From the NCBI GenBank assembly GCA_021773355.1, contig JAJFKE010000054.1:46248-110247 (forward strand): a DNA stretch of 64,000 nt, read 5' to 3'. The position numbers and the translations under genes are program-made. The notes under the pieces were generated by a model. The model was not told where the DNA came from. It did not search any database and was given only the letters and a program-made list of their open reading frames with translations. Source of the DNA: Gammaproteobacteria bacterium (GTDB taxonomy: Bacteria > Pseudomonadota > Gammaproteobacteria > Pseudomonadales > Pseudohongiellaceae). This document shows positions 46,203 through 55,874 of this stretch, in pieces; position 1 is the stretch's first letter; the number at the start of each line of letters is the position of its first letter.

Positions 46203-47108
46203 ATGACAGACAAGAAAAAGCTCGGCAAAGGCCTTGATGTGCTCCTCTCGCGAGGGAGCACAGAAACAATGGCCAGCCTGTTGGGCAAGCCTAAAGATCG
46301 TTCTACCTCCCAGGTTACCGCTGAAAAAGATGGAGACCTCAAGAATATTCCGCTTGAACTCATCCAACGCGGTAAATACCAGCCTCGAACCGATATGCAT
46401 GAGGAGGCATTGCAGGAACTTGCTAACTCAATAAAGGCCCAAGGGGTGATGCAGCCCATTGTAGTGCGCCCCATATCCTCAGACAAATACGAGATAATCG
46501 CCGGTGAGCGCCGTTGGCGAGCCACACAGATAGCTGGACTAGACACCATCCCAGCTATTATTAAGCCAGTGGGGGATGAGGCAGCCATAGCCATGTCCCT
46601 GATCGAGAATATTCAGCGCGAGAATCTGAACCCAATCGAAGAAGCCATGGCGTTGAAGCGACTGCAGGACGAATTTGAGCTTACCCAGCAAGAAGTCGCC
46701 GATGCGGTGGGTAAGTCCAGGGCAACCGTGACCAATTTAATACGACTCATCGGGCTGACTATCGATGTTCGGCGCATGTTGGAGCATGGTGACCTGGAAA
46801 TGGGCCATGCCCGAGCCCTGTTATCGCTGCCCGATATACAGCAGTCTGAAGCCGCCAGGACGGTGGTTGGCCGTGGCCTATCTGTGCGGCAAACAGAATC
46901 CCTGGTCAGGAGACTAATTGCTGGCGCTGGTTCCAACAAGAATGGCAGCAATTTGGTTGATCCAGATATAAAGAATCTCGAAGAAAATCTGGCAGACAAG
47001 CTGGGTGCCAAGGTGATGATCCAACACACGGCGAAAGGCAAAGGGCGACTCATTCTAAAATACAATTCCCTCGATGAATTGGACGGTATTCTCTCCCATA
47101 TAAATTGA
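46203..47108 (+). CDS. parB: Chromosome partitioning protein ParB (Spo0J)
   Basis: 301-residue CTP-dependent clamp that loads at parS and slides on DNA. The CTP-binding GERRWRA motif is at 101-107, IENIQRENLNPIEEA follows, and the HTH that reads parS is about 160-186 (TQQEVADAVGKSRATVTNLIRL). A C-terminal dimerisation domain ends the protein. It is 42 bp after parA. Two matching parS sites are seen at 34149 and 34785. Confidence 0.96.
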   Translation: MTDKKKLGKGLDVLLSRGSTETMASLLGKPKDRSTSQVTAEKDGDLKNIPLELIQRGKYQPRTDMHEEALQELANSIKAQGVMQPIVVRPISSDKYEIIAGERRWRATQIAGLDTIPAIIKPVGDEAAIAMSLIENIQRENLNPIEEAMALKRLQDEFELTQQEVADAVGKSRATVTNLIRLIGLTIDVRRMLEHGDLEMGHARALLSLPDIQQSEAARTVVGRGLSVRQTESLVRRLIAGAGSNKNGSNLVDPDIKNLEENLADKLGAKVMIQHTAKGKGRLILKYNSLDELDGILSHIN

Positions 47109-47121
47109 TAATCGGACGTAG

Positions 47122-47150
47122 TTGATTAGGCACTGCAAAGCCCCTATAAT
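47122..47150 (+). promoter_or_regulatory. Sigma-70 promoter of the ATP synthase operon
   Basis: TTGATT (47122-47127) and a perfect TATAAT (47145-47150) with a 17-bp spacer lie 100 bp before atpI, directly after parB. Confidence 0.8.
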
Positions 47151-47249
47151 GCGCGTGCTTTGGTCATCGCTGCTTCTATTTTAGGCGACTATTAAAGGTC
47201 CAATAGAGGTGTGTTGGGGTGCTGAGCTAATCAGATCAGCTAGGCGAGA

Positions 47250-47636
47250 ATGTCAAATATTAAGACCCCACCAGTCTATAAAGTAATCGTGGCGCAATTA
47301 GCGGCATCGAGCTTTATGGCCGCTATTTCATTGTTATTTTTAGGATCCATCGTAGCCTACTCGGTGTTACTAGGTGGGTTGATTAGTGCCGTGCCAAATA
47401 GTTATTTCGCCTTGCATGCCTTCCGCTTTAGGGGAGCACGCAACGCAGAGAAAGTAGTGAAGAGCTTTCTTCGTGGCGAACTTGGAAAAATAGTCTTCAC
47501 TATAGTGTTATTTGCTCTAAGTTTTACCTTGATCACCAATTTGAACGAACTCGCACTGATACTTGGATTCATACTAGTCCAATTTATAGGCGTAATAGCT
47601 ACCGGGCTTATGAGTTATAAGCCAACAGTTAGTTAG
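47250..47636 (+). CDS. atpI: ATP synthase subunit I (AtpI)
   Basis: 128-residue membrane protein with four hydrophobic helices, non-essential but thought to help c-ring assembly. The GGLISAVPNSYFALHAFRFRGAR segment between helices two and three is typical. It is the first gene of the atpIBEFHAGDC operon, 38 bp before atpB. Confidence 0.87.
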   Translation: MSNIKTPPVYKVIVAQLAASSFMAAISLLFLGSIVAYSVLLGGLISAVPNSYFALHAFRFRGARNAEKVVKSFLRGELGKIVFTIVLFALSFTLITNLNELALILGFILVQFIGVIATGLMSYKPTVS

Positions 47637-47674
47637 AACTAAGTCCGTATTTTTAGCCAAATCAGAGTCCATAA

Positions 47675-48562
47675 ATGGCAGAGTTAGCAGAAGCAGGTCA
47701 CGCAGTAGCCGAGCATGGTGCCGAACAGACTGTTCAGGAATACATCCAGCATCATCTTTCGTTTCTAACTTATGGCAGAAACCCGATTGATGGCCATTGG
47801 GGCATCGCGCATACACCGGAAGAAGCCGCAGAAATGGGTTTTTGGGCTATCCATGTTGACACATTAGGCTGGTCGATTGTTCTTGGTGCTGCCTTTCTAT
47901 TATTTTTCCGCTACATCGGGAAACGCGCCACAGCAGGCACTCCGAACGGCATTCAGAATTTCGTCGAAAGCATATTCGAGTTTGTAGAAGCTCGAGTTAG
48001 TGAAGGTTTCGTCCACAAGAACCCCTATATCGGACCGCTTGCACTGACTATCTTTGTCTGGGTGTTGTTAATGAACACCATGGATATTATTCCGGTGGAC
48101 TGGTTTACCGGGCTGGCAACGCTTATTGGGGAGTATGTGTTCGGGCTAGAGCATATGTCGTTCAAGATTGTTCCCACCACCGATGTGAATATAACCATGG
48201 GTATGTCGGTCAGTATTTTTGCCCTGATTCTCTACTACAGCGTTAAGATGAAAGGCCTTGGCGGATTCCTCAGCGAGTTGGCTTTTCATCCCTTCGGCAA
48301 GTGGATGCTTCCTTTCAATCTCATTATTGAGCTTCCAACTCTATTCGCCAAGCCGATCTCTCTGGGCTTGCGTTTATTTGGAAACCTGTACGCCGGTGAG
48401 CTGTTATTCCTGCTTATTGCGTCAATGCTAGGCCTTTTCCAATTGCCGGCACACTTTCTATGGGCAGGGTTTCATCTCTTGGTGATACCGCTACAGGCAT
48501 TTGTGTTCATGATGTTAACCATTGTGTATCTGAACGCTGCCCATGAATCACACGATCACTGA
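47675..48562 (+). CDS. atpB: F0F1 ATP synthase subunit a
   Basis: 295-residue membrane subunit that forms the proton half-channels against the c-ring. The essential arginine is in SLGLRLFGNLYAGELLFLL, and the last helix has the conserved LQAFVFMMLTIVYLN. The N-terminus (about 1-45) is His/Glu-rich and periplasmic. Five to six helices are expected. Confidence 0.96.
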   Translation: MAELAEAGHAVAEHGAEQTVQEYIQHHLSFLTYGRNPIDGHWGIAHTPEEAAEMGFWAIHVDTLGWSIVLGAAFLLFFRYIGKRATAGTPNGIQNFVESIFEFVEARVSEGFVHKNPYIGPLALTIFVWVLLMNTMDIIPVDWFTGLATLIGEYVFGLEHMSFKIVPTTDVNITMGMSVSIFALILYYSVKMKGLGGFLSELAFHPFGKWMLPFNLIIELPTLFAKPISLGLRLFGNLYAGELLFLLIASMLGLFQLPAHFLWAGFHLLVIPLQAFVFMMLTIVYLNAAHESHDH

Positions 48563-48615
48563 TTTAATTATTGCTGACTTTTACAATCTGAACTGAAGAA
48601 AATCTGGAGAAAAAA

Positions 48616-48873
48616 ATGGAAATGATATTGGCTTTTACCGTACTAGGCGTTTTGCTGGTACTGGGAATGGGAGCACTTGGTACCGCTATAGGCTTCGGCA
48701 TTTTGGGAGGCAAGTTCCTGGAAGGTTCTGCCCGTCAACCCGAATTGGCGCCAAAGCTGCAAACTAGCATGTTTTTGGTTGCTGGTTTGATCGACGCGGT
48801 AACTATGATTGGTATCGGTATTGGCATGTGGTTCACATTCTCCAATCCTTTCCTAGCGACCCTAGCCGGTTAA
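48616..48873 (+). CDS. atpE: F0F1 ATP synthase subunit c
   Basis: 85-residue hairpin of two helices that builds the rotor ring. The polar loop is ARQPELAPKLQ (40-50). The ion-carrying carboxylate is Asp60 in AGLIDAVTMIG, as in proton-dependent enzymes. The sodium-type Gln/Glu signature is absent, so this is most likely a proton-driven synthase. Confidence 0.97.
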   Translation: MEMILAFTVLGVLLVLGMGALGTAIGFGILGGKFLEGSARQPELAPKLQTSMFLVAGLIDAVTMIGIGIGMWFTFSNPFLATLAG

Positions 48874-48902
48874 ATTGAGCCTAGTTAACGGGAGAGATCA
48901 CC

Positions 48903-49373
48903 GTGAGTTTTAATTTAACGTTTATTGGGCAATCAATTGCCTTCTTCTTCTTCTGGTGGTTCTGCGCGAAATATGTGTGGCCTCTATTCATGAATATCAT
49001 GGAAGAGCGCAGGCAGAAAATCGCCGATGGCCTGGAAGCGGCAGCCAGGGCACAGAAAGACTTGGAGCTAGCACAGGCTAAATCCACTGATCAGCTCAAA
49101 GTAGCCAAAGTCGAAGCGGCGGGCATTATCGATCTTGCGAACAAGCGCGGTTCTCAAATTGTTGACGAAGCAAAAGATCAGGCGAAGGAAGAGGCCAAGC
49201 GCATTATCGCTGGGGCCCAAGCCGAAATCGAACAGGAAGTGAACAGAGCGAAAGAAGCTCTGCGCACACAGGTGTCTGCGATAGCAATCGCTGGCGCTGA
49301 GAAGATCCTGGAAGGTTCGATCGATCAAGCCGCCAACGAAGACATGTTAAATAAATTGGCCTCAGAGCTTTGA
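48903..49373 (+). CDS. atpF: F0F1 ATP synthase subunit b
   Basis: 156-residue peripheral stalk subunit. One N-terminal helix (about 5-25, FIGQSIAFFFFWWFCAKYVW) is followed by a long Ala/Glu/Lys/Gln-rich coiled coil that reaches F1. It starts at GTG after GGGAGAG. Position between atpE and atpH is standard. Confidence 0.95.
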   Translation: MSFNLTFIGQSIAFFFFWWFCAKYVWPLFMNIMEERRQKIADGLEAAARAQKDLELAQAKSTDQLKVAKVEAAGIIDLANKRGSQIVDEAKDQAKEEAKRIIAGAQAEIEQEVNRAKEALRTQVSAIAIAGAEKILEGSIDQAANEDMLNKLASEL

Positions 49374-49384
49374 GAAACTAAACA

Positions 49385-49921
49385 GTGGCAGAATTAATCA
49401 CATTAGCAAGACCCTACGCCAAGGCAGCTTTCGAGACAGCCTTGCAGGACGGCGCGCTCGATAAATGGTCAGGCATGATAGCTTTGTCTGCAGCGGTGTC
49501 CGCAGAGGCGCGGGTGAGTGCATTGTTATCGTCACCTTCATTGTCCTCCGAGCAAATCGCCGATGCCTTTATAGGTGTTTGCGGCGACGAGCTTGATGCC
49601 AAAGGTCAGAACTTAGTTAGCTTGCTGGCAGAGAACAAGCGGCTGGTTCTGTTACCTGAAATTTCTACACTGTTTGAAAACCTGAAAGCGAATCAGGAAA
49701 TGTCCGTCGACGTCGAGATCACAACAGCTTTTGAAATTAGTTCAGATGTTTCAAATAAGCTGGCGCAGGCTCTCAAAGATCGTCTGCAGCGCGAGATACT
49801 ACTGACAACAAATGTCGACCAAAGCTTGATTGGCGGCGCAATTATTAGAGCCGGTGACAATGTTATCGATAGCTCGGTGCGCGGTAAGTTATCCAAGTTA
49901 GCTGAATCAATGAATTCCTGA
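49385..49921 (+). CDS. atpH: F0F1 ATP synthase subunit delta
   Basis: 178-residue peripheral stalk subunit linking F1 to the b dimer. The ARPYAKAAFETAL start and the C-terminal DQSLIGGAIIRAGDNVIDSSVRGKL motif are diagnostic. It starts at GTG, 11 bp after atpF. Confidence 0.95.
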   Translation: MAELITLARPYAKAAFETALQDGALDKWSGMIALSAAVSAEARVSALLSSPSLSSEQIADAFIGVCGDELDAKGQNLVSLLAENKRLVLLPEISTLFENLKANQEMSVDVEITTAFEISSDVSNKLAQALKDRLQREILLTTNVDQSLIGGAIIRAGDNVIDSSVRGKLSKLAESMNS

Positions 49922-49946
49922 GCAGGTCAGGAACAAGGAAATAAGC

Positions 49947-51491
49947 ATGCAACAACTGAATCCATCCGAAATCAGTGAAATTATTAAACAGCGCATCGAT
50001 AAGCTCAATGTTTCTGTAGAGTCAAAAAACGAAGGCACCATCGTCAGCGTATCGGACGGTATTATCCGCATCCATGGCTTAGCTGATGTAATGTACGGCG
50101 AAATGATCGAGTTTGAGGATGGCATCTACGGGATGGCGCTGAATCTGGAAAGAGATTCAGTCGGAGCGATTGTGCTGGGCGACTATTTGAGCCTAAGAGA
50201 AGGCCAAACTTGTAAGTGCACCAAGCGAATTTTGGAAGTGCCAGTGGGTCCAGAATTGGAAGGCCGTGTTGTTGACGCACTCGGTAAGCCAATCGATGGC
50301 AAGGGACCGATAGAAACAAAAATGACGGACGCCGTTGAAAAAGTGGCTCCCGGTGTAATTGACAGAAAATCTGTATCGCAGCCGGTACAGACTGGTTTGA
50401 AATCTATTGATTCCATGGTTCCTATCGGTAGGGGTCAGCGGGAATTAATTATTGGTGACCGCGAGGTTGGAAAGACTGCTGTAGCAATCGATGCAATCAT
50501 CAACCAGAAAGGCAAGAACGTTAAGTGCATCTACGTGGCAATCGGCCAGAAGGCCTCCTCGGTAGCTAATGTGGTAACTCGTCTGGAAGAGCACGGCGCC
50601 ATGGAATACACCATTGTGGTGGCTGCTGCTGCTTCTGATCCAGCCTCTATGCAATATATTGCACCGTATTCTGGTTGCACCATGGGCGAGTATTACCGTG
50701 ATCGTGGCCAAGATGCATTGATCATTTATGATGACCTAACCAAGCAAGCTTGGGCCTACCGTCAAATCTCACTACTGCTTAGAAGACCACCGGGCCGTGA
50801 AGCTTATCCTGGTGACGTTTTCTATTTACACTCCCGTTTGTTGGAGCGTGCATCGAGAGTGAGCACTAACTACGTTGAAAAATTCACCAACGGTGAGGTT
50901 AAGGGACAGACCGGTTCTTTGACCGCATTGCCGATTATTGAAACACAGGCAGGCGACGTATCTGCCTTTGTTCCTACCAACGTAATTTCAATTACCGATG
51001 GACAGATATTCCTGGAAACGGATCTGTTTAATTCGGGCATTCGACCTGCGATGAATCCTGGTGTCTCGGTTTCTCGTGTGGGCGGTGCGGCTCAAACCAA
51101 GATCATCAAGAAGCTGGGCGGTGGTGTACGTATCGCACTTGCTCAATATCGTGAACTGGCAGCCTTTGCTGCATTCGCTTCCGATCTAGATGATGCGACT
51201 CGCGCTCAGCTTGAACACGGACAACGAGTTACCGAACTGATGAAGCAGAAGCAGTACTCACCCATGTCGATCGCGGAAATGGGTATCTCTATTTACGCTG
51301 CAAATGAAGGTTATTTGGAAGACATAGAATTGACCAAGGTGCTCGATTTTGAAGCGGCACTGCTGTCTTACATGAATAGCGAGCATGCCGATTTGGTACA
51401 AGAGATCAATAACACAGGCGAGTACAACGACGATATCGGCGCGCAGTTTAAGGCCGCCATCGATAAGTTCAAAGCTACGCAGAGTTGGTAG
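49947..51491 (+). CDS. atpA: F0F1 ATP synthase subunit alpha
   Basis: 514-residue non-catalytic nucleotide-binding subunit of the F1 hexamer. The P-loop is GDREVGKTA (about 170). The conserved ALPIIETQAGDVSAFVPTNVISITDGQ and the arginine-finger region SVSRVGGAAQ are intact. The N-terminal barrel starts QQLNPSEISEIIKQRI. Confidence 0.98.
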   Translation: MQQLNPSEISEIIKQRIDKLNVSVESKNEGTIVSVSDGIIRIHGLADVMYGEMIEFEDGIYGMALNLERDSVGAIVLGDYLSLREGQTCKCTKRILEVPVGPELEGRVVDALGKPIDGKGPIETKMTDAVEKVAPGVIDRKSVSQPVQTGLKSIDSMVPIGRGQRELIIGDREVGKTAVAIDAIINQKGKNVKCIYVAIGQKASSVANVVTRLEEHGAMEYTIVVAAAASDPASMQYIAPYSGCTMGEYYRDRGQDALIIYDDLTKQAWAYRQISLLLRRPPGREAYPGDVFYLHSRLLERASRVSTNYVEKFTNGEVKGQTGSLTALPIIETQAGDVSAFVPTNVISITDGQIFLETDLFNSGIRPAMNPGVSVSRVGGAAQTKIIKKLGGGVRIALAQYRELAAFAAFASDLDDATRAQLEHGQRVTELMKQKQYSPMSIAEMGISIYAANEGYLEDIELTKVLDFEAALLSYMNSEHADLVQEINNTGEYNDDIGAQFKAAIDKFKATQSW

Positions 51492-51530
51492 TCTATGTTG
51501 TCAAAAATAATAGTAGAGGCTAACTAAGCA

Positions 51531-52391
51531 ATGGCTGGCGGAAAAGAGATACGCACCAAGATTTCGAGTATCAAGAGTACTCAGAGTCTCACCGGCGCGA
51601 TGGAAATGGTGGCAGCAAGTAAAATGCGCAAAGCACAAGAGCGCATGAAACTTGGCAAGCCCTATGCTCATCGAATTCGTTCGGTGATTGGTCATATTGC
51701 TAACGCAACGCCGGAATACCGACACGCGTATTTTGATACGCGAGACGTGAAGCGAGTTGGTTACATCATTGTCTCTTCAGATCGTGGCCTTTGTGGCGGT
51801 TTGAATATCAATGTTTTTAAAGCCACCGTTGCTTCGATGAAAGAATTCAAAGACAGCAATGTAGATATAGATTTTTGTGTTATTGGTAAAAAAGCCGCCC
51901 GCTTCTTTAACAGCTACGGCGGCAATGTTGTTGCTGCGGTTGATAGCATCGGTGACGCACCAGAAGTTGCAGATGTAATCGGCTCGGTAAAAGTGATGTT
52001 AGATAAATTCGACAATCATGAAATTGACCAATTAATGGTTGTTAGTAATACTTTTATAAACACCATGACGCAGCAACCTACCATAGAACAACTGCTCCCG
52101 TTGCTACCTTCTGAAGAAGAGGATTTGCAACACCATTGGGATTATATGTATGAGCCCGATGCAAAAGAGCTGCTTGATGGATTGTTATTAAGATATATCG
52201 AATCACAAGTATTTCAGGCCGTAGTTGAAAACAATGCCTGTGAGCAAGCGGCTAGAATGGTTGCAATGAAGAGCGCGACTGATAATGCCGGCGAAATTAT
52301 TGATGAATTAGAGCTGGTTTATAACAAAGCTCGACAGGCTGCGATTACCCAGGAGCTATCTGAGATAGCGGGCGGCGCGGCAGCAGTATAA
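51531..52391 (+). CDS. atpG: F0F1 ATP synthase subunit gamma
   Basis: 286-residue central rotor shaft, mostly two long helices in a coiled coil. The start AGGKEIRTKISSIKSTQSLTGAMEMVAASKMRKAQ and the C-terminal MVAMKSATDNAGEIIDELELVYNKARQAAITQEL are both signature segments. It lies between atpA and atpD. Confidence 0.97.
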   Translation: MAGGKEIRTKISSIKSTQSLTGAMEMVAASKMRKAQERMKLGKPYAHRIRSVIGHIANATPEYRHAYFDTRDVKRVGYIIVSSDRGLCGGLNINVFKATVASMKEFKDSNVDIDFCVIGKKAARFFNSYGGNVVAAVDSIGDAPEVADVIGSVKVMLDKFDNHEIDQLMVVSNTFINTMTQQPTIEQLLPLLPSEEEDLQHHWDYMYEPDAKELLDGLLLRYIESQVFQAVVENNACEQAARMVAMKSATDNAGEIIDELELVYNKARQAAITQELSEIAGGAAAV

Positions 52392-52465
52392 AAAGGGGCG
52401 CTGGTTTACTCCAACGTCATTTACAAGAAGTTTAGACGAAATATTAAGAGATTGAGGAACCGGAC

Positions 52466-53860
52466 ATGAGTAGCGGTCGAATCGTACAAATCATTGGCGC
52501 TGTTATCGATGTAGAATTTGGGCGTGATGGAGTCCCTTCTGTATATGACGCACTGAACGTGAGTAACACAGATATCGTGCTTGAAGTGCAGCAGCAATTG
52601 GGCGATGGCGTAGTTAGAACTATTGCACTGGGCAGCACGGAAGGTCTTAGCAGAGGCCTTGAAGTCGAGGACACTGGCGCACCTGTTTCTGTACCTGTTG
52701 GTACTGAAACGCTAGGTCGCATTATGAACGTACTAGGCCGGCCCATTGACGAACGTGGCCCTATCGGTGAAAAGAAGCGCATGCCTATTCACCGTAAAGC
52801 GCCGACTTACGAAGAGCTTTCAAGCTCCAACGAATTGCTGGAAACAGGTATCAAGGTTATTGATTTGATCTGTCCTTTCGCAAAGGGAAGCAAGGTTGGT
52901 CTGTTCGGCGGTGCCGGTGTGGGCAAAACAGTAAACATGCTCGAACTAATTAATAACATCGCTACAGAGCACAGTGGTTTGTCTGTGTTCGCCGGTGTTG
53001 GTGAGCGAACTCGAGAAGGTAACGATTTCTATCACGAAATGCAGGAATCAAACGTAATCGATCTGGAAGGCGAATCTAAAGTATCCATGGTATACGGCCA
53101 GATGAATGAGCCTCCTGGAAACAGATTACGTGTTGCCTTGAGCGGATTAACCATGGCAGAAGAATTCCGCGATGAAGGCCGAGATGTATTGTTGTTCATC
53201 GATAATATTTACCGTTACACGCTAGCAGGTACTGAGGTATCAGCCCTACTCGGACGTATGCCGTCAGCGGTGGGCTACCAGCCAACACTAGCTGAAGAAA
53301 TGGGTGCGCTACAAGAAAGAATTACCTCAACAAAAGATGGTTCCATCACTTCGATTCAAGCTGTGTATGTACCGGCGGACGATTTGACTGACCCATCACC
53401 GGCAACAACCTTTGCTCACCTTGATGCGAAAGTAGTGCTATCTCGAGATATCGCCTCGTTAGGTATTTACCCGGCGGTGGATCCATTAGATTCTTCTTCA
53501 CGCCAGCTAGATCCACTGGTTATTGGTAACGAACATTACGATACAGCCAACGGTGTGCAAACAGTTCTACAGCGTTACAAAGAACTGAAAGATATTATTG
53601 CGATTCTCGGCATGGATGAGTTGTCTGACGAGGATAAGCAAACGGTCGGACGGGCAAGACGTATTTCACAATTCCTGTCTCAGCCTTTTACTGTTGCGGA
53701 AGTTTTCACTAACGCACCAGGCAAGTACGTTTCTCTTAAAGACACGATTGCGGGCTTTAAAGGAATTTTGGCCGGTGAGTATGACCATCTGCCTGAACAA
53801 GCTTTTAGCATGGTAGGCTCAATCGAAGAAGCTGTCGCCAAAGCGGAAAGCTTGAAGTAA
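52466..53860 (+). CDS. atpD: F0F1 ATP synthase subunit beta
   Basis: 464-residue catalytic subunit. Walker A is GGAGVGKTVNM (about 150), the catalytic Glu is in GVGERTREGNDF, Walker B is DVLLFIDNIYRYT, and the DELSDEDKQTV segment corresponds to the DELSEEDK (DELSEED) loop. Length and order are standard. Confidence 0.98.
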   Translation: MSSGRIVQIIGAVIDVEFGRDGVPSVYDALNVSNTDIVLEVQQQLGDGVVRTIALGSTEGLSRGLEVEDTGAPVSVPVGTETLGRIMNVLGRPIDERGPIGEKKRMPIHRKAPTYEELSSSNELLETGIKVIDLICPFAKGSKVGLFGGAGVGKTVNMLELINNIATEHSGLSVFAGVGERTREGNDFYHEMQESNVIDLEGESKVSMVYGQMNEPPGNRLRVALSGLTMAEEFRDEGRDVLLFIDNIYRYTLAGTEVSALLGRMPSAVGYQPTLAEEMGALQERITSTKDGSITSIQAVYVPADDLTDPSPATTFAHLDAKVVLSRDIASLGIYPAVDPLDSSSRQLDPLVIGNEHYDTANGVQTVLQRYKELKDIIAILGMDELSDEDKQTVGRARRISQFLSQPFTVAEVFTNAPGKYVSLKDTIAGFKGILAGEYDHLPEQAFSMVGSIEEAVAKAESLK

Positions 53861-53893
53861 CGATCTGCTAAAGACAGCGACGGGTAAATAATT

Positions 53894-54307
53894 ATGGCTA
53901 TGACAATGCACTGTGACATCGTAAGCGCCGAGAAGAGTATCTTCTCTGGTCTTGTCGAAATGGTTGTTGCGGCAGGGTCTCTTGGAGATCTAGGTATAGC
54001 TCCGGGGCACGCCCCATTATTAACGGCGCTAATACCGGGCCCGGTGAGACTGATTCTGCAAGGCGGCGAAGAAGAAGTGTTCTATGTGTCGGGCGGTTTT
54101 CTTGAAGTGCAGCGTGGAGTGGTCACCTTGTTAAGTGACACTGCGCTACGAGCCGACGATGTAGATGAAGCTGCTGCCATGCAAGCTATGGAAGATGCCG
54201 AGAAAGCTATCGCCAATCAGGGAGCAGAGTTCGATTACTCGATTGCCGCTGCCCAACTGGCAGAAGCCGCTGCTCAACTGCGAGCCCTGCGTAAGATTAG
54301 AAAGTAA
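53894..54307 (+). CDS. atpC: F0F1 ATP synthase subunit epsilon
   Basis: 137-residue rotor subunit and ATPase inhibitor. The N-terminal beta-sandwich has GSLGDLGIAPGHAPLLTALIPGPVRL. A C-terminal two-helix hairpin (about 90-137) could insert to block rotation. It is the last gene of the operon, 29 bp before the terminator. Confidence 0.95.
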   Translation: MAMTMHCDIVSAEKSIFSGLVEMVVAAGSLGDLGIAPGHAPLLTALIPGPVRLILQGGEEEVFYVSGGFLEVQRGVVTLLSDTALRADDVDEAAAMQAMEDAEKAIANQGAEFDYSIAAAQLAEAAAQLRALRKIRK

Positions 54308-54336
54308 CTGCAGTTAATGCAGCTCAGCAAGTATCT

Positions 54337-54366
54337 AAAAAGGTAGCATGAGCTGCCTTTTTTTTT
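54337..54366 (+). terminator. Intrinsic terminator of the atp operon
   Basis: AAGGTAGC-ATGA-GCTGCCTT forms an 8-bp stem (one G-T pair), followed by a run of nine T residues. It separates the atp operon from glmUS. Confidence 0.9.
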
Positions 54367-54461
54367 GCTATTCTTTTGCCTTGGTCACGTAAAAAGTATC
54401 AAGTAGCAGATGCCCAACTAGCGGATCATAGGTTAACGGAACATCAATTAGCGGATTATCA

Positions 54462-55844
54462 ATGAATCTGGATATCGTAATTCTTGCAGCGGGTAAGGGT
54501 ACAAGAATGAACTCAACAATACCCAAGGTGCTGCACCGGCTTGGTGGCGACTCCATGCTCGGCCATGTAGTCGAGGCGGCGACTAATCTGGGGTCTGGAA
54601 AAATCCATATTGTCGTAGGCTATGGCGCTGATCAAATCAAAGTCGAGTTTAGCGCAAGCAAGCACAATGGGAATCTACATTGGGCCACTCAGGAACAACA
54701 GTTAGGCACTGGCCATGCAGTGATGCAGGCAATGCCTGGCATCGACACCGAAGATAAGGAAAATCTGATACTCGTGCTGTATGGCGATGTGCCACTTACT
54801 AATTCTGCCACCCTCAAGAAATTGTTAAAACAGTCCAACCCTAATACGCTTTCAATACTGACGCTAATTACAGAAAAGCCGACAGGTCTGGGCAGGATCG
54901 TTAGAGATGATACAGGCGCGATTAGTGCAATAGTCGAAGAAAAAGATGCCAGCGAGGAACAAAAAGAGATAAAAGAGATCAATACTGGCATCATGGCAAT
55001 TCCCGCAGTAAAACTGAGCAAGTGGTTAGACTCGCTGGGCAACACCAACGCTCAGGGCGAGTACTATTTAACCGACATAGTGGCAATGGCTGCAGAAGAA
55101 GGCTGCGCTATTTCCGCAATGGCAGTAACAGAAGAGAGCGAAGTTCAGGGTGTCAATGACAAGGCGCAGTTAGCCCGATTAGAGAGACAATTTCAAATGA
55201 ACAATGCCGATGAACTTCTCAAGGCGGGAGTGCTGCTACGAGACCCAGCCCGAATTGATATTCGGGGTGATCTTGCCGCAGGCAGTGACGTAGAAATTGA
55301 TATTAATGTAATTTTCGAAGGCAAGGTCAAGCTTGGCCAAGGCGTTCGCATTGGCGCCAATGTAATTATTAAGGACAGCAGTATCGCAGACAATGTACAG
55401 ATACTGCCGGGCACAAACATTGATGGCGCGGAGATTGGAGAAGGATCCAGTGTTGGTCCCTATGCGAGAATTAGACCTGGCACTATATTGAAAGAGAACA
55501 CAAAGATTGGCAACTTTGTTGAAACAAAGAATGCCGTGATCGGGAGAGGTTCAAAAGCCAGTCATCTTGCCTATATTGGCGACGCCGAGCTTGGCGAAAA
55601 TGTAAATATTGGCGCGGGAACGATTTTCTGTAATTACGATGGTGTCAACAAACACAAAACCATAATTGGCAATAATGTGTTTGTCGGCTCGAACAGTGTG
55701 CTGGTTGCGCCGGTGACTCTAGCCGACAATACTTTCGTTGCAGCAGGCTCATCGATTAATAGCGATGTTCCTAGCGATAGCCTCGCAGTTGGCCGGGCAA
55801 AGCAAAGAAATATCCCGGGTTGGAAACGGCCAAGCAAAAAATAG
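54462..55844 (+). CDS. glmU: Bifunctional N-acetylglucosamine-1-phosphate uridyltransferase / glucosamine-1-phosphate acetyltransferase
   Basis: 460-residue enzyme making UDP-GlcNAc, the precursor for peptidoglycan and LPS. The N-terminal nucleotidyltransferase domain opens with ILAAGKGTRMNSTIPKVLH (about 6-24) and has VLYGDVPL. The C-terminal left-handed beta-helix (about 250-440) carries hexapeptide repeats, with GNFVETKNAVIG and GTIFCNYDGVNKHKT near the acetyl-CoA site. It lies 30 bp upstream of glmS, so the pathway's first and last cytoplasmic steps are coupled. Confidence 0.97.
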   Translation: MNLDIVILAAGKGTRMNSTIPKVLHRLGGDSMLGHVVEAATNLGSGKIHIVVGYGADQIKVEFSASKHNGNLHWATQEQQLGTGHAVMQAMPGIDTEDKENLILVLYGDVPLTNSATLKKLLKQSNPNTLSILTLITEKPTGLGRIVRDDTGAISAIVEEKDASEEQKEIKEINTGIMAIPAVKLSKWLDSLGNTNAQGEYYLTDIVAMAAEEGCAISAMAVTEESEVQGVNDKAQLARLERQFQMNNADELLKAGVLLRDPARIDIRGDLAAGSDVEIDINVIFEGKVKLGQGVRIGANVIIKDSSIADNVQILPGTNIDGAEIGEGSSVGPYARIRPGTILKENTKIGNFVETKNAVIGRGSKASHLAYIGDAELGENVNIGAGTIFCNYDGVNKHKTIIGNNVFVGSNSVLVAPVTLADNTFVAAGSSINSDVPSDSLAVGRAKQRNIPGWKRPSKK

Positions 55845-55874
55845 AATTAGCAGTAAAAATAGAGAAGTAAAACA

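Noticed and set aside
55845..55874. glmS ribozyme
   Set aside because: Only 30 bp separate glmU and glmS, too short for the ribozyme, which is mainly found in Firmicutes.
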